Notes: generated by a model from the letters alone, not told the origin. A stretch of DNA of 64,000 nt from Zobellia amurskyensis (GCF_009725985.1 NZ_RCNR01000018.1:23272-87271), one strand, 5' to 3'. Shown: positions 25,799 to 35,361, counted from the first letter of the stretch. Translations and numbers: made by a program.

Positions 25799-26407
25799 AT
25801 GATAGCAATAATTACTGGAGACATTATTAATTCAGAAAATCACAACTCAGCAGAGTGGTTAGGTATTCTTAAAGACTATTTGTCTAAATTGGGTAAATCT
25901 CCAATAGATTGGGAGGTTTATAGAGGAGATGAGTTTCAGTTAAAAATAGATAAGAAAGATGCCCTGCAGGCAGCAATACATATCAAAGCCTTGATAAAAA
26001 CAGTAAAAGGGCTAGATGTCCGTATGGGTATTGGCCTAGGTAATGAAACATTTAAAGGAGTAGGGGTTAGTGAGTCTAATGGCCCCGCTTATCATAGATC
26101 TGGTAGAACTTTTGAGTCTCTCAAAGAAGATAAGCTTAATTTAACCATAGCTACGGGAGATGGTTTTTTTGATGACACCTTAAATCTTATGCTAAAGTTG
26201 GCGCTTCATTTTATGGATGACTGGAGTACTGTATCTGCAGAAATAATTGTGTTGGCTTTAGATAATCCCCATGCTTCACAACGCGAAATCGCCGAAAGGC
26301 TAAATATTCAACAGTCAGCGGTTAGTCAACGTCAAAAAAGGGCTCGTCTAGATTTGGTCCTGGAATTACTTGAGTATTATTCAAAAACTTTAAAAGAATT
26401 AAGTTAG
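25799..26407 (+). CDS. SatD family protein with C-terminal helix-turn-helix
   Basis: 202 residues. The N-terminal 135 residues match the SatD family (MIAIITGDIINSENH, VYRGDEFQLKI, LDVRMGIGLG, AYHRSGRTFESL). The GDEFQ and MGIGLG motifs recall the palm fold of nucleotide cyclases and GGDEF proteins. The C-terminal part has an HTH (ASQREIAERLNIQQSAVSQR, then RARLDLVLELLEYY). The role of SatD is not established. Fold plus HTH suggests a ligand-sensing transcription regulator, an inference supported by operator-like repeats right before its start. It abuts the DUF3307 gene with no gap. Confidence 0.8.
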   Translation: MIAIITGDIINSENHNSAEWLGILKDYLSKLGKSPIDWEVYRGDEFQLKIDKKDALQAAIHIKALIKTVKGLDVRMGIGLGNETFKGVGVSESNGPAYHRSGRTFESLKEDKLNLTIATGDGFFDDTLNLMLKLALHFMDDWSTVSAEIIVLALDNPHASQREIAERLNIQQSAVSQRQKRARLDLVLELLEYYSKTLKELS

Positions 26408-27106
26408 ATGGTTCTGTTCACCAAACTTTTACTAGCACATTTAATAGGCGATTTTTTACTTCAGCCTAATCGTTGGGTTATTCATAAGGAAGCTAATAAA
26501 GAGAAATCAAAATATCTCTACGCGCATGTTCTGCTTCATTTTGTTTTGATCATGTTATTGGTGTGGGATCTGAGCTATTGGAAAATAGCTTTGATTATAA
26601 TGGTATCGCACTATCTTATAGATTTGCTTAAATTGTACATAACACCTAAGTTCCGTCTCAAGAGCATTCCTTTTTTTGTGGATCAGGTTCTTCATATTGC
26701 CGTTCTGTATTGCTGTGTGTATTATGGTAATCTAATGGAGCATACCGTAGCTCTTTTTCAGAATTTAGATTGGGCACTGGTAACTGCAATTGTATTCGTA
26801 AGTTCTCCTGCCGCAATTATAATGGGTAAATTGTTGGAAGCTATGTCCGATAAGATCGAGCTTGATCACAAATCTTTGCCTAATGCCGGAAAGTATATAG
26901 GAATCATAGAAAGATTATTTGTTCTTATGTTCATAATCATGGGTAGGTGGGAGGCTATTGGCTTATTAATCGGGGCAAAATCTGTTTTCCGGTTTAATGA
27001 TTTAAAGGAGAGCAACAATAGGAAACTTACCGAATATATTTTAATAGGAACATTGCTAAGTTTTGGACTTGCTGTAATTACAGGAATTATTTATGTCAGT
27101 GTATAA
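26408..27106 (+). CDS. DUF3307 integral membrane protein
   Basis: 232 residues with about six transmembrane segments. Polar residues are placed in membrane segments: HLIGDFLLQPNRW at the start, YAHVLLHFVL, SHYLIDLLKLY and VDQVLHIAVL. These His/Asp pairs are characteristic of DUF3307 and look like a metal or substrate site. The function is unknown. The ATG follows the satD TAG directly and SatD/DUF3307 commonly occur together. The alpha/beta hydrolase downstream overlaps by 14 bases. Confidence 0.82.
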   Translation: MVLFTKLLLAHLIGDFLLQPNRWVIHKEANKEKSKYLYAHVLLHFVLIMLLVWDLSYWKIALIIMVSHYLIDLLKLYITPKFRLKSIPFFVDQVLHIAVLYCCVYYGNLMEHTVALFQNLDWALVTAIVFVSSPAAIIMGKLLEAMSDKIELDHKSLPNAGKYIGIIERLFVLMFIIMGRWEAIGLLIGAKSVFRFNDLKESNNRKLTEYILIGTLLSFGLAVITGIIYVSV

Positions 27107-27893
27107 AAACGCAAAACATATAATTTTCGTGGTGGTATTATTCATGTCGGTTACTACTGTATGGAGTCAAACTGAATTTTTCAATTCTTTTGATGATACA
27201 AAAATAGCTTATACGGATCAAGGTAAAGGAGATGTTGTATTATTGATACACGGGTTTATAAATACTAAGGAATCTTGGGAGGATGCAAGTTTAAAAGCAG
27301 AGTTGTTAGCGGAAGGTTTTAGGGTGGTGGCTCTTGATTTAAGGGGGAATGGTGAATCGGACAAACCGCAGACGGAAGAGGCGTATAGTTTTGATGCAGA
27401 GGTCATGGATATTATGTTTCTGATGCAACACTTACGTTTAAAAAAATACATGGCCGTGGGCTACTCTAGAGGCAGTATTGTTCTTTCTAAACTACTGCTT
27501 AAGGATAAACGTGTTAAAAAAGCCGTATTGGGTGGTATGGGAATAGATTTTACAAATTACCGATGGCCGAGAAAACTTAAGTTTATGCAGGCTTTTAACG
27601 GAAAGGTTACCGATGAAACCAAAGAAGCGGTAGAATATGCTAAATCTGTTCATGCAGATTTTAGAAGTCTGTATTTGCAACAGCGTTTTCAGCCGTACAC
27701 AAAAAAGAGTCATTTAGCTTATGTTCAGGCCAAAGTTTTGGTCGTAGCTGGTAATGAGGATTTAGATAATGGTAGTCCGGAAAAACTACATGAAGCAATT
27801 CCTAAAAGTGAATTTGTTCTAGTTGATGGAAATCATAACGAAACGTATAAAACTAAGGCTTTTTCAGAAGCTGTAGTTTCTTTTCTGGATTAA
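27093..27893 (+). CDS. Alpha/beta hydrolase, exported
   Basis: 266 residues: signal peptide (ending VTTVWSQ), then an alpha/beta hydrolase fold. The oxyanion HGFI loop is in VVLLIHGFINTKESW, the nucleophile elbow is GYSRGS (Ser), an acid is plausible at VVAGNEDLD, and the catalytic His at DGNHNETY. This order of catalytic residues is complete, so the enzyme should be active; the substrate is unknown. It overlaps the DUF3307 gene by 14 bases and is thus in the satD operon. Secretion suggests a role in the envelope. Confidence 0.85.
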   Translation: MSVYKNAKHIIFVVVLFMSVTTVWSQTEFFNSFDDTKIAYTDQGKGDVVLLIHGFINTKESWEDASLKAELLAEGFRVVALDLRGNGESDKPQTEEAYSFDAEVMDIMFLMQHLRLKKYMAVGYSRGSIVLSKLLLKDKRVKKAVLGGMGIDFTNYRWPRKLKFMQAFNGKVTDETKEAVEYAKSVHADFRSLYLQQRFQPYTKKSHLAYVQAKVLVVAGNEDLDNGSPEKLHEAIPKSEFVLVDGNHNETYKTKAFSEAVVSFLD

Positions 27894-28030
27894 AAAACGC
27901 CATCTTTAATTTTGTGTTTTAATGATGATTGTCAGTTTCGAAAATAATTCAAATCCATATCAAAAAGAGCTAGATTAGTTATAAGGATAACTTTTAGCAA
28001 TATTAGACGGAATTGGACAGAAATAATCTT

Positions 28031-28038
28031 TATTTTTG
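28031..28038 (+). promoter_or_regulatory. -7 promoter element of the serB-serA fusion
   Basis: TATTTTTG lies 23 bases before the ATG at 28062. A TTGG at 28013 is closer than usual (14 bases), so the -33 element is uncertain. Confidence 0.45.
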
Positions 28039-28061
28039 TTCCTTAATTTTTTAGCAAAGAC

Positions 28062-29954
28062 ATGGTAGAAACAGGCAGAAAATATGTATTCGATTTTGAC
28101 AGTACGTTAACAAGAGTTGAGGCTCTAGATGTGCTGGCGGAAATGACGTTGGAAGGCAAGTCTAACCGAGACGAAATCATCAGTCAGATTCAAGAGATTA
28201 CAAATTTGGGTATTGATGGAGATATATCTTTTACCGAATCACTTGAGAAACGTATAAAATTGCTACACGCCCATAAAGACGATTTGGGGCCGTTGGTAGA
28301 AGAACTGCGTCACAAAATATCGAAGTCCATTGCTTCAAACAAGGAGTTTTTTGAGAAATTCTCTGATGATATTTATGTTATTTCATGTGGGTTTAAAGAG
28401 TTTATAGATCCCATCGTAAAGGAGTACAACATTCCATCGGATAGGGTGTATGCCAATACTTTTGAATTTGACAAGGAAGGGAATATTGTTGGTTTTGATG
28501 CTGAAAACGTACTTTCTCAGCATAATGGAAAAATAGAGTGTCTTAAGAATATGAATCTTGAAGGAGAGGTTCAGGTTATTGGTGACGGGTATAGCGACTA
28601 TGTTATGCGTGAAGCCGGTATTGCCGATAAATTCTTTGCTTATACTGAAAATGTTCACCGCGAAAAAGCGGCTAAAAATGCAGATTATATAACGCCAAAT
28701 ATGGATGAATTTCTTTTTGTAAACGATTTACCTCGTAATATTTCATATCCTAAGAACAGAATCAAAATATTACTTCTTGAGAATGTTCATGCGGATGCTT
28801 TCAAGAATTTATCTGAAGACGGTTTTTCTGTAGAGCTTGTTAAGCACAGTATTGGTGAGGAAGAACTGATTGAGAAAATAAAAGGGGTACATGTGTTGGG
28901 AATACGTTCAAAGACCCAAGTAACCCAAAAAGTATTGGATGCTGCAGATAAACTTTTGGTAGTTGGTGCGTTCTGTATCGGTACTACACAAATAGATTTA
29001 CTTCATGCAAAGAAAAATGGAGTTGTAGTTTTCAATGCTCCGTATAGTAACACACGTTCTGTAGTTGAATTGGCTATTGGGCAGATTATTATGCTAATGC
29101 GAAGTGTTTTTTCTAGAAGTAGCGAAATCCATAGTGGACAATGGCAAAAAACTGCCGAAGGCTCAAGAGAGGTTCGTGGTAAGAATCTTGGTATTGTTGG
29201 TTACGGTAACATCGGGAAGCAACTTTCTATCTTGGCGGAAGCTTTGGGTATGCGTGTTTATTATTATGATGTTGATGATAAACTATCAATGGGTAATGCT
29301 AAAAAATGCAATACGCTAGAAGATTTATTGAATGTTTCCGATGTGGTTACTTTGCATATAGATGATAATAAGGCTAACAAAAATTTCATTGGTGAGCGTG
29401 AAATCAGCCAAATGAGAAATGGGGCAATGCTCATTAACCTGTCAAGAGGTTTTGTTGTAGATATAGATGCTTTGGCTAATGGTTTAAAATCTGGTAAGAT
29501 TGCTGGAGCTGCAATTGATGTTTATCCAGAAGAACCACGTAGTAACGGTGAGTTTTATACGCCACTTCAAGGTTTGAACAATGTTATTCTAACGCCTCAT
29601 GTTGGTGGTAGTACAGAGGAAGCACAACGGGATATTGCGGATTTTGTTCCAAACAAAATAATGGATTACATCAACTCAGGTAACACTGTAGATGCTGTGA
29701 ATTTCCCAAATATTCGTTTGCCAAAACAGCAGAATGCACACCGCTTCTTGCACATACATAAAAATGTACCTGGCATTATGGCTAAGATTAACGAGGTATG
29801 CGCTAAATACGGTTTAAATATTTCGGGACAATTCCTGTCTACAGATAGTGAGGTTGGTTATGTAATTACAGATTTGGACAAAGAATATAATAAAGATGTT
29901 ATCAAAGCACTTAGAAAGGTAGAGAACACTATTAAATTTAGAGTTTTGTACTAG
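28062..29954 (+). CDS. serA: Fusion of HAD phosphoserine phosphatase and D-3-phosphoglycerate dehydrogenase
   Basis: 630 residues, about 220 more than classic SerA. Residues 1-215 form a SerB-like HAD domain: DFDSTLT with catalytic Asp 11 and Asp 13, VISCGF (motif II Ser), and VIGDGYSDYVM (motif IV Asp). Residues 230-545 are a 2-hydroxyacid dehydrogenase (IRSKTQVT, VGIVGYGNIGK-type GIVGYGNIGKQ, LINLSRGFVVD, LTPHVGGST with catalytic His). The final 80 residues are an ACT-like regulatory domain (HKNVPGIMAKINEVCAKYGLNI). One chain thus holds first and third steps of serine synthesis; the transaminase SerC is not in this window. The reading frame is continuous and ends with the usual VLY tail. 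Confidence 0.92.
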   Translation: MVETGRKYVFDFDSTLTRVEALDVLAEMTLEGKSNRDEIISQIQEITNLGIDGDISFTESLEKRIKLLHAHKDDLGPLVEELRHKISKSIASNKEFFEKFSDDIYVISCGFKEFIDPIVKEYNIPSDRVYANTFEFDKEGNIVGFDAENVLSQHNGKIECLKNMNLEGEVQVIGDGYSDYVMREAGIADKFFAYTENVHREKAAKNADYITPNMDEFLFVNDLPRNISYPKNRIKILLLENVHADAFKNLSEDGFSVELVKHSIGEEELIEKIKGVHVLGIRSKTQVTQKVLDAADKLLVVGAFCIGTTQIDLLHAKKNGVVVFNAPYSNTRSVVELAIGQIIMLMRSVFSRSSEIHSGQWQKTAEGSREVRGKNLGIVGYGNIGKQLSILAEALGMRVYYYDVDDKLSMGNAKKCNTLEDLLNVSDVVTLHIDDNKANKNFIGEREISQMRNGAMLINLSRGFVVDIDALANGLKSGKIAGAAIDVYPEEPRSNGEFYTPLQGLNNVILTPHVGGSTEEAQRDIADFVPNKIMDYINSGNTVDAVNFPNIRLPKQQNAHRFLHIHKNVPGIMAKINEVCAKYGLNISGQFLSTDSEVGYVITDLDKEYNKDVIKALRKVENTIKFRVLY

Positions 29955-29977
29955 CCTTTAGCAAATATTTTAAATAC

Positions 29978-30013
29978 AAAACGGTCTTCTTTTTAAGGGA
30001 GACCGTTTTTTTT
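29978..30013. terminator. Terminator after the serA fusion
   Basis: AAAACGGTCT pairs with AGACCGTTTT around a 12-base loop, then T-run. Flanked by A on the other side, so it also serves the convergent rlmH. Confidence 0.85.
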
Positions 30014-30021
30014 ATTTTTAA

Positions 30022-30495
30022 TTATTGATGATGATAAGGTTCATTACGTAAAATGGTGAAAGCTCTATAAACTTGCTCTACAACAAAAAGCCGTACCATT
30101 TGGTGGGAGAAAGTCATTTTTGACAAACTTATTTTACCTTGTGCTTTGTTGTAGACTTCAGTGCTAAAACCATATGGACCGCCAATTACGAAAACCAGTT
30201 GCTTAAGGCCGGCGTTCATTTTTTTTTGTAAATAACCGGAAAAATCTACGGAAGAAAATTGTTTTCCGTTTTCATCTAAGAGTACTAAAACATCTGTGTT
30301 GGTCAGGTGTTTTAAAATTAGTTCCCCTTCTTTATCTTTTTGTTGCGTTTCGGAAAGGTTTTTGGTGTTTTTAATATCGGGTATGATGGTAAGGTCGAAT
30401 TTAACGTAGTGTTTTAATCGATTCTCATATTCGGCAATAAGCTGCAATAAGGCCTTGCTATCCGTTTTTCCGATAGCGATAAGTTTTATGGTCAT
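30022..30495 (-). CDS. rlmH: 23S rRNA (pseudouridine1915-N3)-methyltransferase RlmH
   Basis: 157 residues of the SPOUT superfamily. It methylates pseudouridine 1915 in helix 69 of 23S rRNA. Landmarks are MTIKLIAIGKTDSKAL at the start, LLDENGKQFSSVDFS, VFVIGGPYGFS (SAM knot) and the conserved C-terminus SLSKMTFSHQMVRLF with EQVYRAFTILRNEPYHH. The length and end match the family. Confidence 0.96.
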   Translation of the reverse strand: MTIKLIAIGKTDSKALLQLIAEYENRLKHYVKFDLTIIPDIKNTKNLSETQQKDKEGELILKHLTNTDVLVLLDENGKQFSSVDFSGYLQKKMNAGLKQLVFVIGGPYGFSTEVYNKAQGKISLSKMTFSHQMVRLFVVEQVYRAFTILRNEPYHHQ

Positions 30496-30625
30496 GTCGC
30501 AAATATAATTTGAAATAATAAATATCAGCTATTCCGTTCAAAAGCTGTTCTCATAAATAACCCTTGAGGTAAGGTCTATAAACCCCTAACAATTTACTAA
30601 TTTAGCTTTAAGTAAAATTTCGCAA

Positions 30626-31483
30626 ATGATTTCCAAAGAACAATTCCAAAAAGAAATAGATTATATTATAACTAACGCCATTCGCGAAGATGTAGGGGAT
30701 GGGGATCACAGTTCATTGGCTTGTATTCCCGCTGAGGCCAAAGGAAAAGCTAAGTTGTTGGTAAAAGATGAAGGTATTATTGCAGGTATAGAATTCGCTA
30801 AACAAGTTTTTGAGTATGTGGATACCGGTATGAAAGTGGAGACGCTCATTGAGGATGGTTCGCCCGTAAAGCACGGCGATATTGTTTTTTATGTTTCAGG
30901 GAGCTCCCAAAGCATTTTAAAGGCTGAAAGATTAGTTTTAAACGCTATGCAGCGTATGAGTGCTATCGCAACCAAAACAAACTCATTCGTGAAATTACTG
31001 GAAGGTACAGGAACAAAAATTCTGGATACCAGAAAAACTACACCAGGTATTCGTGCCCTAGAGAAATGGGCGGTGAAGATAGGCGGTGGTGAGAATCACA
31101 GATTTGCGCTTTATGATATGATTATGCTTAAAGATAATCACATAGACTTTGCTGGAGGAATTGGTAAGGCCATTCAGAAAACCAAAGATTATTTAAAGGA
31201 AACCAATCGCGATCTTAAAATAATAGTGGAGGCAAGAGACTTGGATGAAATAAAACAAATTCTTGAAGCAGGTGGTGTGTACCGTATCCTTATAGACAAC
31301 TTTAATTATGAAGACACCCGTAAAGCGGTTAAATTAATTGGTGATATCTGCTTAACGGAGTCTTCTGGAGGAATTAATGAAGATACGTTGCGGAAATATG
31401 CGGAGTGTGGTGTGGATTATATTTCTTCGGGAGCATTAACGCATTCCGTCTATAATATGGACTTAAGCTTAAAAGCGGTTTAA
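30626..31483 (+). CDS. nadC: Quinolinate phosphoribosyltransferase (carboxylating)
   Basis: 285 residues. It converts quinolinate and PRPP to nicotinate mononucleotide in NAD synthesis. Landmarks are IREDVGDGDHSSLACIP, ILDTRKTTPGIRALEKWAV with the PRPP/quinolinate basic residues, GGGENHRFALYDMIMLKDNH, VEARDLDEIKQIL, and SSGGINEDTLRKYAECGVD. The yihY gene starts directly after its stop, so nadC, yihY, the DUF2147 gene and priA likely form one transcript. Confidence 0.96.
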   Translation: MISKEQFQKEIDYIITNAIREDVGDGDHSSLACIPAEAKGKAKLLVKDEGIIAGIEFAKQVFEYVDTGMKVETLIEDGSPVKHGDIVFYVSGSSQSILKAERLVLNAMQRMSAIATKTNSFVKLLEGTGTKILDTRKTTPGIRALEKWAVKIGGGENHRFALYDMIMLKDNHIDFAGGIGKAIQKTKDYLKETNRDLKIIVEARDLDEIKQILEAGGVYRILIDNFNYEDTRKAVKLIGDICLTESSGGINEDTLRKYAECGVDYISSGALTHSVYNMDLSLKAV

Positions 31484-32452
31484 ATGTCGCAAGAGATAGA
31501 GAAGAGAATTGAAAAAATTCCTGTCGTCAACCGGCTTGCTCATTTTTTGAAGCGTATAAAGTTGCCGGCTTTTGAAGGGCTATCTCTTTATGATTTAATG
31601 GAAATGTATATTCTTGGTATTTTTCGTGGGGCCATCTCTACGAGAGCCAGTTCTATTGCGTTTAGTTTGTTTTTGGCGTTGTTTCCGTTATTGATATTTC
31701 TCATCACATTAATCCCTTTTATTTTGCCTTATGTAAGCGTTGGCAATGAAAATTTCGATTCTCAATTTCTAGTATTTTTGGAATCTTTTTTGCCATCTGC
31801 AACCAGTGATTACTTTGGGGATATCTATCAGCAGATAAAAGATCAGAAACGAGGGGGGTTGTTGTCTTCGGCATTTTTGTTCTCAATTTTTCTGATGGCC
31901 AATGGGGTAAATGCCATTTTTGGTGGATTTGAAAATTCGTATCATGTAGAGCTTACCAGGAATTTTTTCCGTCAATATCTCTATGCTCTAATGGTTGGGC
32001 TTATTTTGTCCATTTTACTTATTGTTGGTGCTGTAACCTATGGCTATTTTGAGTTTTATATTACGGATTACCTTAGCGTTTGGGCTGCAAAAACACGCGG
32101 ATACGATTTAACGGAGAATGATATCGTTGGTGCTCAGATGGGTAAGGTTTTGTTCTTTGTTCTATTGTCTTATTTTACCACCGCTATATTGTATTATTTT
32201 GGTACGATGGAAGGTAAACATGCTCGCTTTTTTTCGGTGGGAGCGTTAATGACAACTTTGTTATTCATGCTAACATCATACCTTTTTGGGGTATATGTTG
32301 AAAAATTTGCTAGATATAATGAATTATACGGAGCTTTAGGAGGTTTGTTGATCCTTATGGTTTATATCTGGTTAAATTCCAATATATTGTTGCTCGGGTT
32401 CGAGCTTAATGCTTCATTGAACTCTTTAAGAAAAACATATCCTAAAAGATGA
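31484..32452 (+). CDS. yihY: YihY/BrkB-family inner-membrane protein
   Basis: 322 residues with about six transmembrane helices. The family pattern SIAFSLFLALFPLLIFLITL appears at about residue 60, then a pore-like GAVTYGYFEFYITDYL and C-terminal LGGLLILMVYIWLNSNILLLG. Once called ribonuclease BN, the family is now seen as a membrane protein of unknown transport function. The ATG directly follows the nadC stop and its TGA overlaps the next ATG. Confidence 0.88.
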   Translation: MSQEIEKRIEKIPVVNRLAHFLKRIKLPAFEGLSLYDLMEMYILGIFRGAISTRASSIAFSLFLALFPLLIFLITLIPFILPYVSVGNENFDSQFLVFLESFLPSATSDYFGDIYQQIKDQKRGGLLSSAFLFSIFLMANGVNAIFGGFENSYHVELTRNFFRQYLYALMVGLILSILLIVGAVTYGYFEFYITDYLSVWAAKTRGYDLTENDIVGAQMGKVLFFVLLSYFTTAILYYFGTMEGKHARFFSVGALMTTLLFMLTSYLFGVYVEKFARYNELYGALGGLLILMVYIWLNSNILLLGFELNASLNSLRKTYPKR

Positions 32453-32889
32453 GTATGACCAATATTGCTAGTTTATTTTTCCTGTTTTTAACAATGCTTC
32501 CTATAGGCCAGTCTCAAGGTATATTCGGGAAATGGAAAACCATTGATGATCGTACGGGTAAACCAAAAGCTATCATAGAGATTTATGAAGAGGATGGGAA
32601 AATGCATGGAAAGGTGATTGAAATAGTAGAGGAGGGGAAGGAAAATTTTATTTGTGACAAATGCGAAGGAGACCTCAAGGACAAGCCGGTATTGGGCATG
32701 ACTATAATTGAAGATGCAGAACACCAAGGTGATGGTGTCTATAAAGGCGATACTCTTTTTGATCCTCAACAGGCCATGACCTTCAGGTGTAAAATTTGGT
32801 TGAATCCTGACAACCCCGATGAACTTAAGGTAAGGGGTTATTTAGCCTTTATTTATCGTACTCAGACTTGGGTACGTGTAGACGGATAG
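32449..32889 (+). CDS. DUF2147 protein, exported
   Basis: 146 residues, signal peptide (ending PIGQSQG), then a beta-rich DUF2147 domain: GIFGKWKTIDDRTGKPKAII, a CDKCEG metal-like pair of cysteines at about residue 68, and LKVRGYLAFIYRTQTWVRV at the end. Family function is unknown; members are lipocalin-like in appearance. Its ATG overlaps the yihY stop as ATGA, so it is translationally coupled. A second ATG six bases on could be the start. Confidence 0.85.
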   Translation: MSMTNIASLFFLFLTMLPIGQSQGIFGKWKTIDDRTGKPKAIIEIYEEDGKMHGKVIEIVEEGKENFICDKCEGDLKDKPVLGMTIIEDAEHQGDGVYKGDTLFDPQQAMTFRCKIWLNPDNPDELKVRGYLAFIYRTQTWVRVDG

Positions 32890-32904
32890 AATTCTAATCA
32901 CAGT

Positions 32905-35361
32905 ATGCAGTATTTTATTGATGTAATTTTACCGATTCCTTTAGAGAAACTTTTTACCTATTCCGTTTCTGAAACCGAGGCTGAGTTTTTGCGTCCGGGT
33001 ATGCGGGTTGGTGTTCCTTTTGGCAAATCTAAGATCTATACAGGTTTGGTGCATAAGGTGCATAACAATGAACCTGAAATATATAAGGCGAAAGAAATAG
33101 ACCGCATTCTAGATGAGCACCCTATTATAAATGAAATTCAACTAAAACATTGGCAATGGATCGCAGACTATTACATGTGTACCATTGGTGAGGTTTTTAG
33201 AAGTGCTGTGCCGGGAGCTTTCTTGTTGGAGAGCGAAACGCTTATTCTAAGAAATGATGAAGGTGAAATTGATGAATCTAATTTGGAGGACGATGAATTT
33301 TTGGTTTATGAGGCATTACAGCATCAGGCATTATTAAAAGTACAAGAGGTAAGTGCTATTATTGACCGGAAGAATATTTTGCCGGTTTTAAATCGTCTTA
33401 TAGAAAAGAATGTTATTCTTTTAAAAGAAGAAATGTACGAGCAGTATAAACCTAAACTGATTCGTTATGTAAAACTTGGGAAGGAATACCTTTTGGAAGA
33501 GAAGTTAGAAGCTCTTTTAAATGATTTGTCTAGGGCACCTAAACAAAGTCAAGTGGTGTTGTCCTTATTTCAATTACAAGCAACAAATAAAAAGCCGATT
33601 AAAGTAACGGAGCTTGAGAAGGCCAGTGGAGGTTCCAAAGCGGTAATAAAATCGCTAGTTAATAAAGAAATCTTAGAGGAGTACTTTATAAGAACCGATC
33701 GGGTTAATTATGAAGGTGAAGAAGAAAACTATAATTTAAAGGCATTTAATGAATATCAACAAAAAGCTTTTGATGATATTTCAAAGAGTTTTTTAGAGGA
33801 TAAAGTAACGTTGTTGCATGGGGTGACTTCTTCTGGCAAGACAGAGGTGTATGTAAAATTGATAGAAGAGTGTTTACAAAGAGGGCAACAGGCTTTGTAT
33901 CTTCTGCCGGAAATAGCACTGACTACACAACTTATTTCTCGGTTGCAAAGTTACTTTGGAGAGAAGGTGTCTGTTTACCATTCAAAATACAGTGTACAAG
34001 AAAGAGTAGAAGTCTGGAACAATGTTTTGACCCAAAAGGATAAAGCACAGATTGTAATAGGAGCACGTTCTGCCTTGTTTTTGCCGTATTCGGATTTAGG
34101 ACTTATTGTGGTCGATGAGGAACACGAGAGTTCTTTTAAGCAGTTTGATCCTGCGCCAAGATATCATGCAAGGGATGCGGCTATAGTATTAGCCAAACTT
34201 CATGATAGTAATATTCTATTAGGTTCGGCTACTCCCAGTATTGAAAGTTTTTATAATGCAAAAATCGGTAAATATGGTTATGCCCAAATAAGCCGGCGCT
34301 ATGGTAACGTGCTCATGCCAGATATTGAACTGGTAGATATAAAGGAGCAAAGCCGTAAGCGTCGTATGAAAGGGCATTTTTCGGAGCGTTTGTTTCTAGC
34401 TATACAAGAAGCCTTAGAGGCAGGAGAGCAGGTAATCTTATTTCAAAATAGAAGGGGGTACGCACCTATAATGGAATGTACTACTTGTGGGCATTCGCCA
34501 CAGTGCCCTAATTGTGATGTAAGTTTAACCTACCACCAATACAAAAAACAATTGCGGTGTCATTACTGTGGTTATCATATGGCATTGCAGGAAAGTTGCC
34601 AGGCCTGTGGAAGTCATACACTGGATACAAAAGGTTTTGGAACCGAACAGGTGGAAAAGGAATTAGAAACCTTGTTTCCGGACGCTAAGACTTGGCGTAT
34701 GGATTTAGACACTACGCGCGGCAAACATGGGTACGAAAAAATAATCACCGCTTTTGAGCAGCAGGAAATGGATATTCTTGTGGGTACCCAAATGTTGACC
34801 AAAGGCCTTGATTTTAGAAATGTTAGTTTGGTAGGAATCATGAATGCAGATTCTCTTTTAAATTTCCCGGATTATCGTGCGCACGAGCGTTGTTTTCAGT
34901 TGTTGACACAAGTTGCTGGCCGTGCGGGAAGAACAAAAAAAAGAGGCAAGGTTTTAATACAAAGTTATAATCCGTATCATCAAATATTACAGCAGGTATC
35001 TACTCATGATTACGATACAATGTTTAATGAGCAATTATACGAGCGAGAACAATATAAATATCCGCCTAATAATAGGATTGTAAAAATCACTTTTAAACAT
35101 AAAGAATACAATCGGTTAAATGAGGCAACGGAATGGTTCGCAAAAGCTTTGCGAACAACTCTGGGCGGGAACGTGCTGGGTCCTGAATATCCGCCGGTAG
35201 CTCGGGTACGGAATCAGTTCCTGAAAAATGTATTGATCAAGATACCAAATGCACAATCGGTCGTAAAGACTAAAATGGCTATAAAAAAAATTGAAAAATC
35301 GTTTAATTCTATTTCTCAATACCGCAGTGTGCGGGTCATATACAATGTTGATCATATTTAG
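32905..35361 (+). CDS. priA: Primosomal replication helicase PriA
   Basis: 818 residues. PriA reloads the replisome at stalled forks. The DNA-binding N-terminal part (1-270) is followed by the helicase core with LLHGVTSSGKTEVY (Walker A), VDEEHESSF (DEEH box), GSATPSIES, QNRRGYAP, the zinc cluster CTTCGHSPQCPNC / CHYCGY / CQACGS, GTEQVEKEL, GTQMLTKGLDF and QVAGRAGRT. The length is typical for Bacteroidetes PriA. It ends the nadC operon. Confidence 0.96.
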   Translation: MQYFIDVILPIPLEKLFTYSVSETEAEFLRPGMRVGVPFGKSKIYTGLVHKVHNNEPEIYKAKEIDRILDEHPIINEIQLKHWQWIADYYMCTIGEVFRSAVPGAFLLESETLILRNDEGEIDESNLEDDEFLVYEALQHQALLKVQEVSAIIDRKNILPVLNRLIEKNVILLKEEMYEQYKPKLIRYVKLGKEYLLEEKLEALLNDLSRAPKQSQVVLSLFQLQATNKKPIKVTELEKASGGSKAVIKSLVNKEILEEYFIRTDRVNYEGEEENYNLKAFNEYQQKAFDDISKSFLEDKVTLLHGVTSSGKTEVYVKLIEECLQRGQQALYLLPEIALTTQLISRLQSYFGEKVSVYHSKYSVQERVEVWNNVLTQKDKAQIVIGARSALFLPYSDLGLIVVDEEHESSFKQFDPAPRYHARDAAIVLAKLHDSNILLGSATPSIESFYNAKIGKYGYAQISRRYGNVLMPDIELVDIKEQSRKRRMKGHFSERLFLAIQEALEAGEQVILFQNRRGYAPIMECTTCGHSPQCPNCDVSLTYHQYKKQLRCHYCGYHMALQESCQACGSHTLDTKGFGTEQVEKELETLFPDAKTWRMDLDTTRGKHGYEKIITAFEQQEMDILVGTQMLTKGLDFRNVSLVGIMNADSLLNFPDYRAHERCFQLLTQVAGRAGRTKKRGKVLIQSYNPYHQILQQVSTHDYDTMFNEQLYEREQYKYPPNNRIVKITFKHKEYNRLNEATEWFAKALRTTLGGNVLGPEYPPVARVRNQFLKNVLIKIPNAQSVVKTKMAIKKIEKSFNSISQYRSVRVIYNVDHI

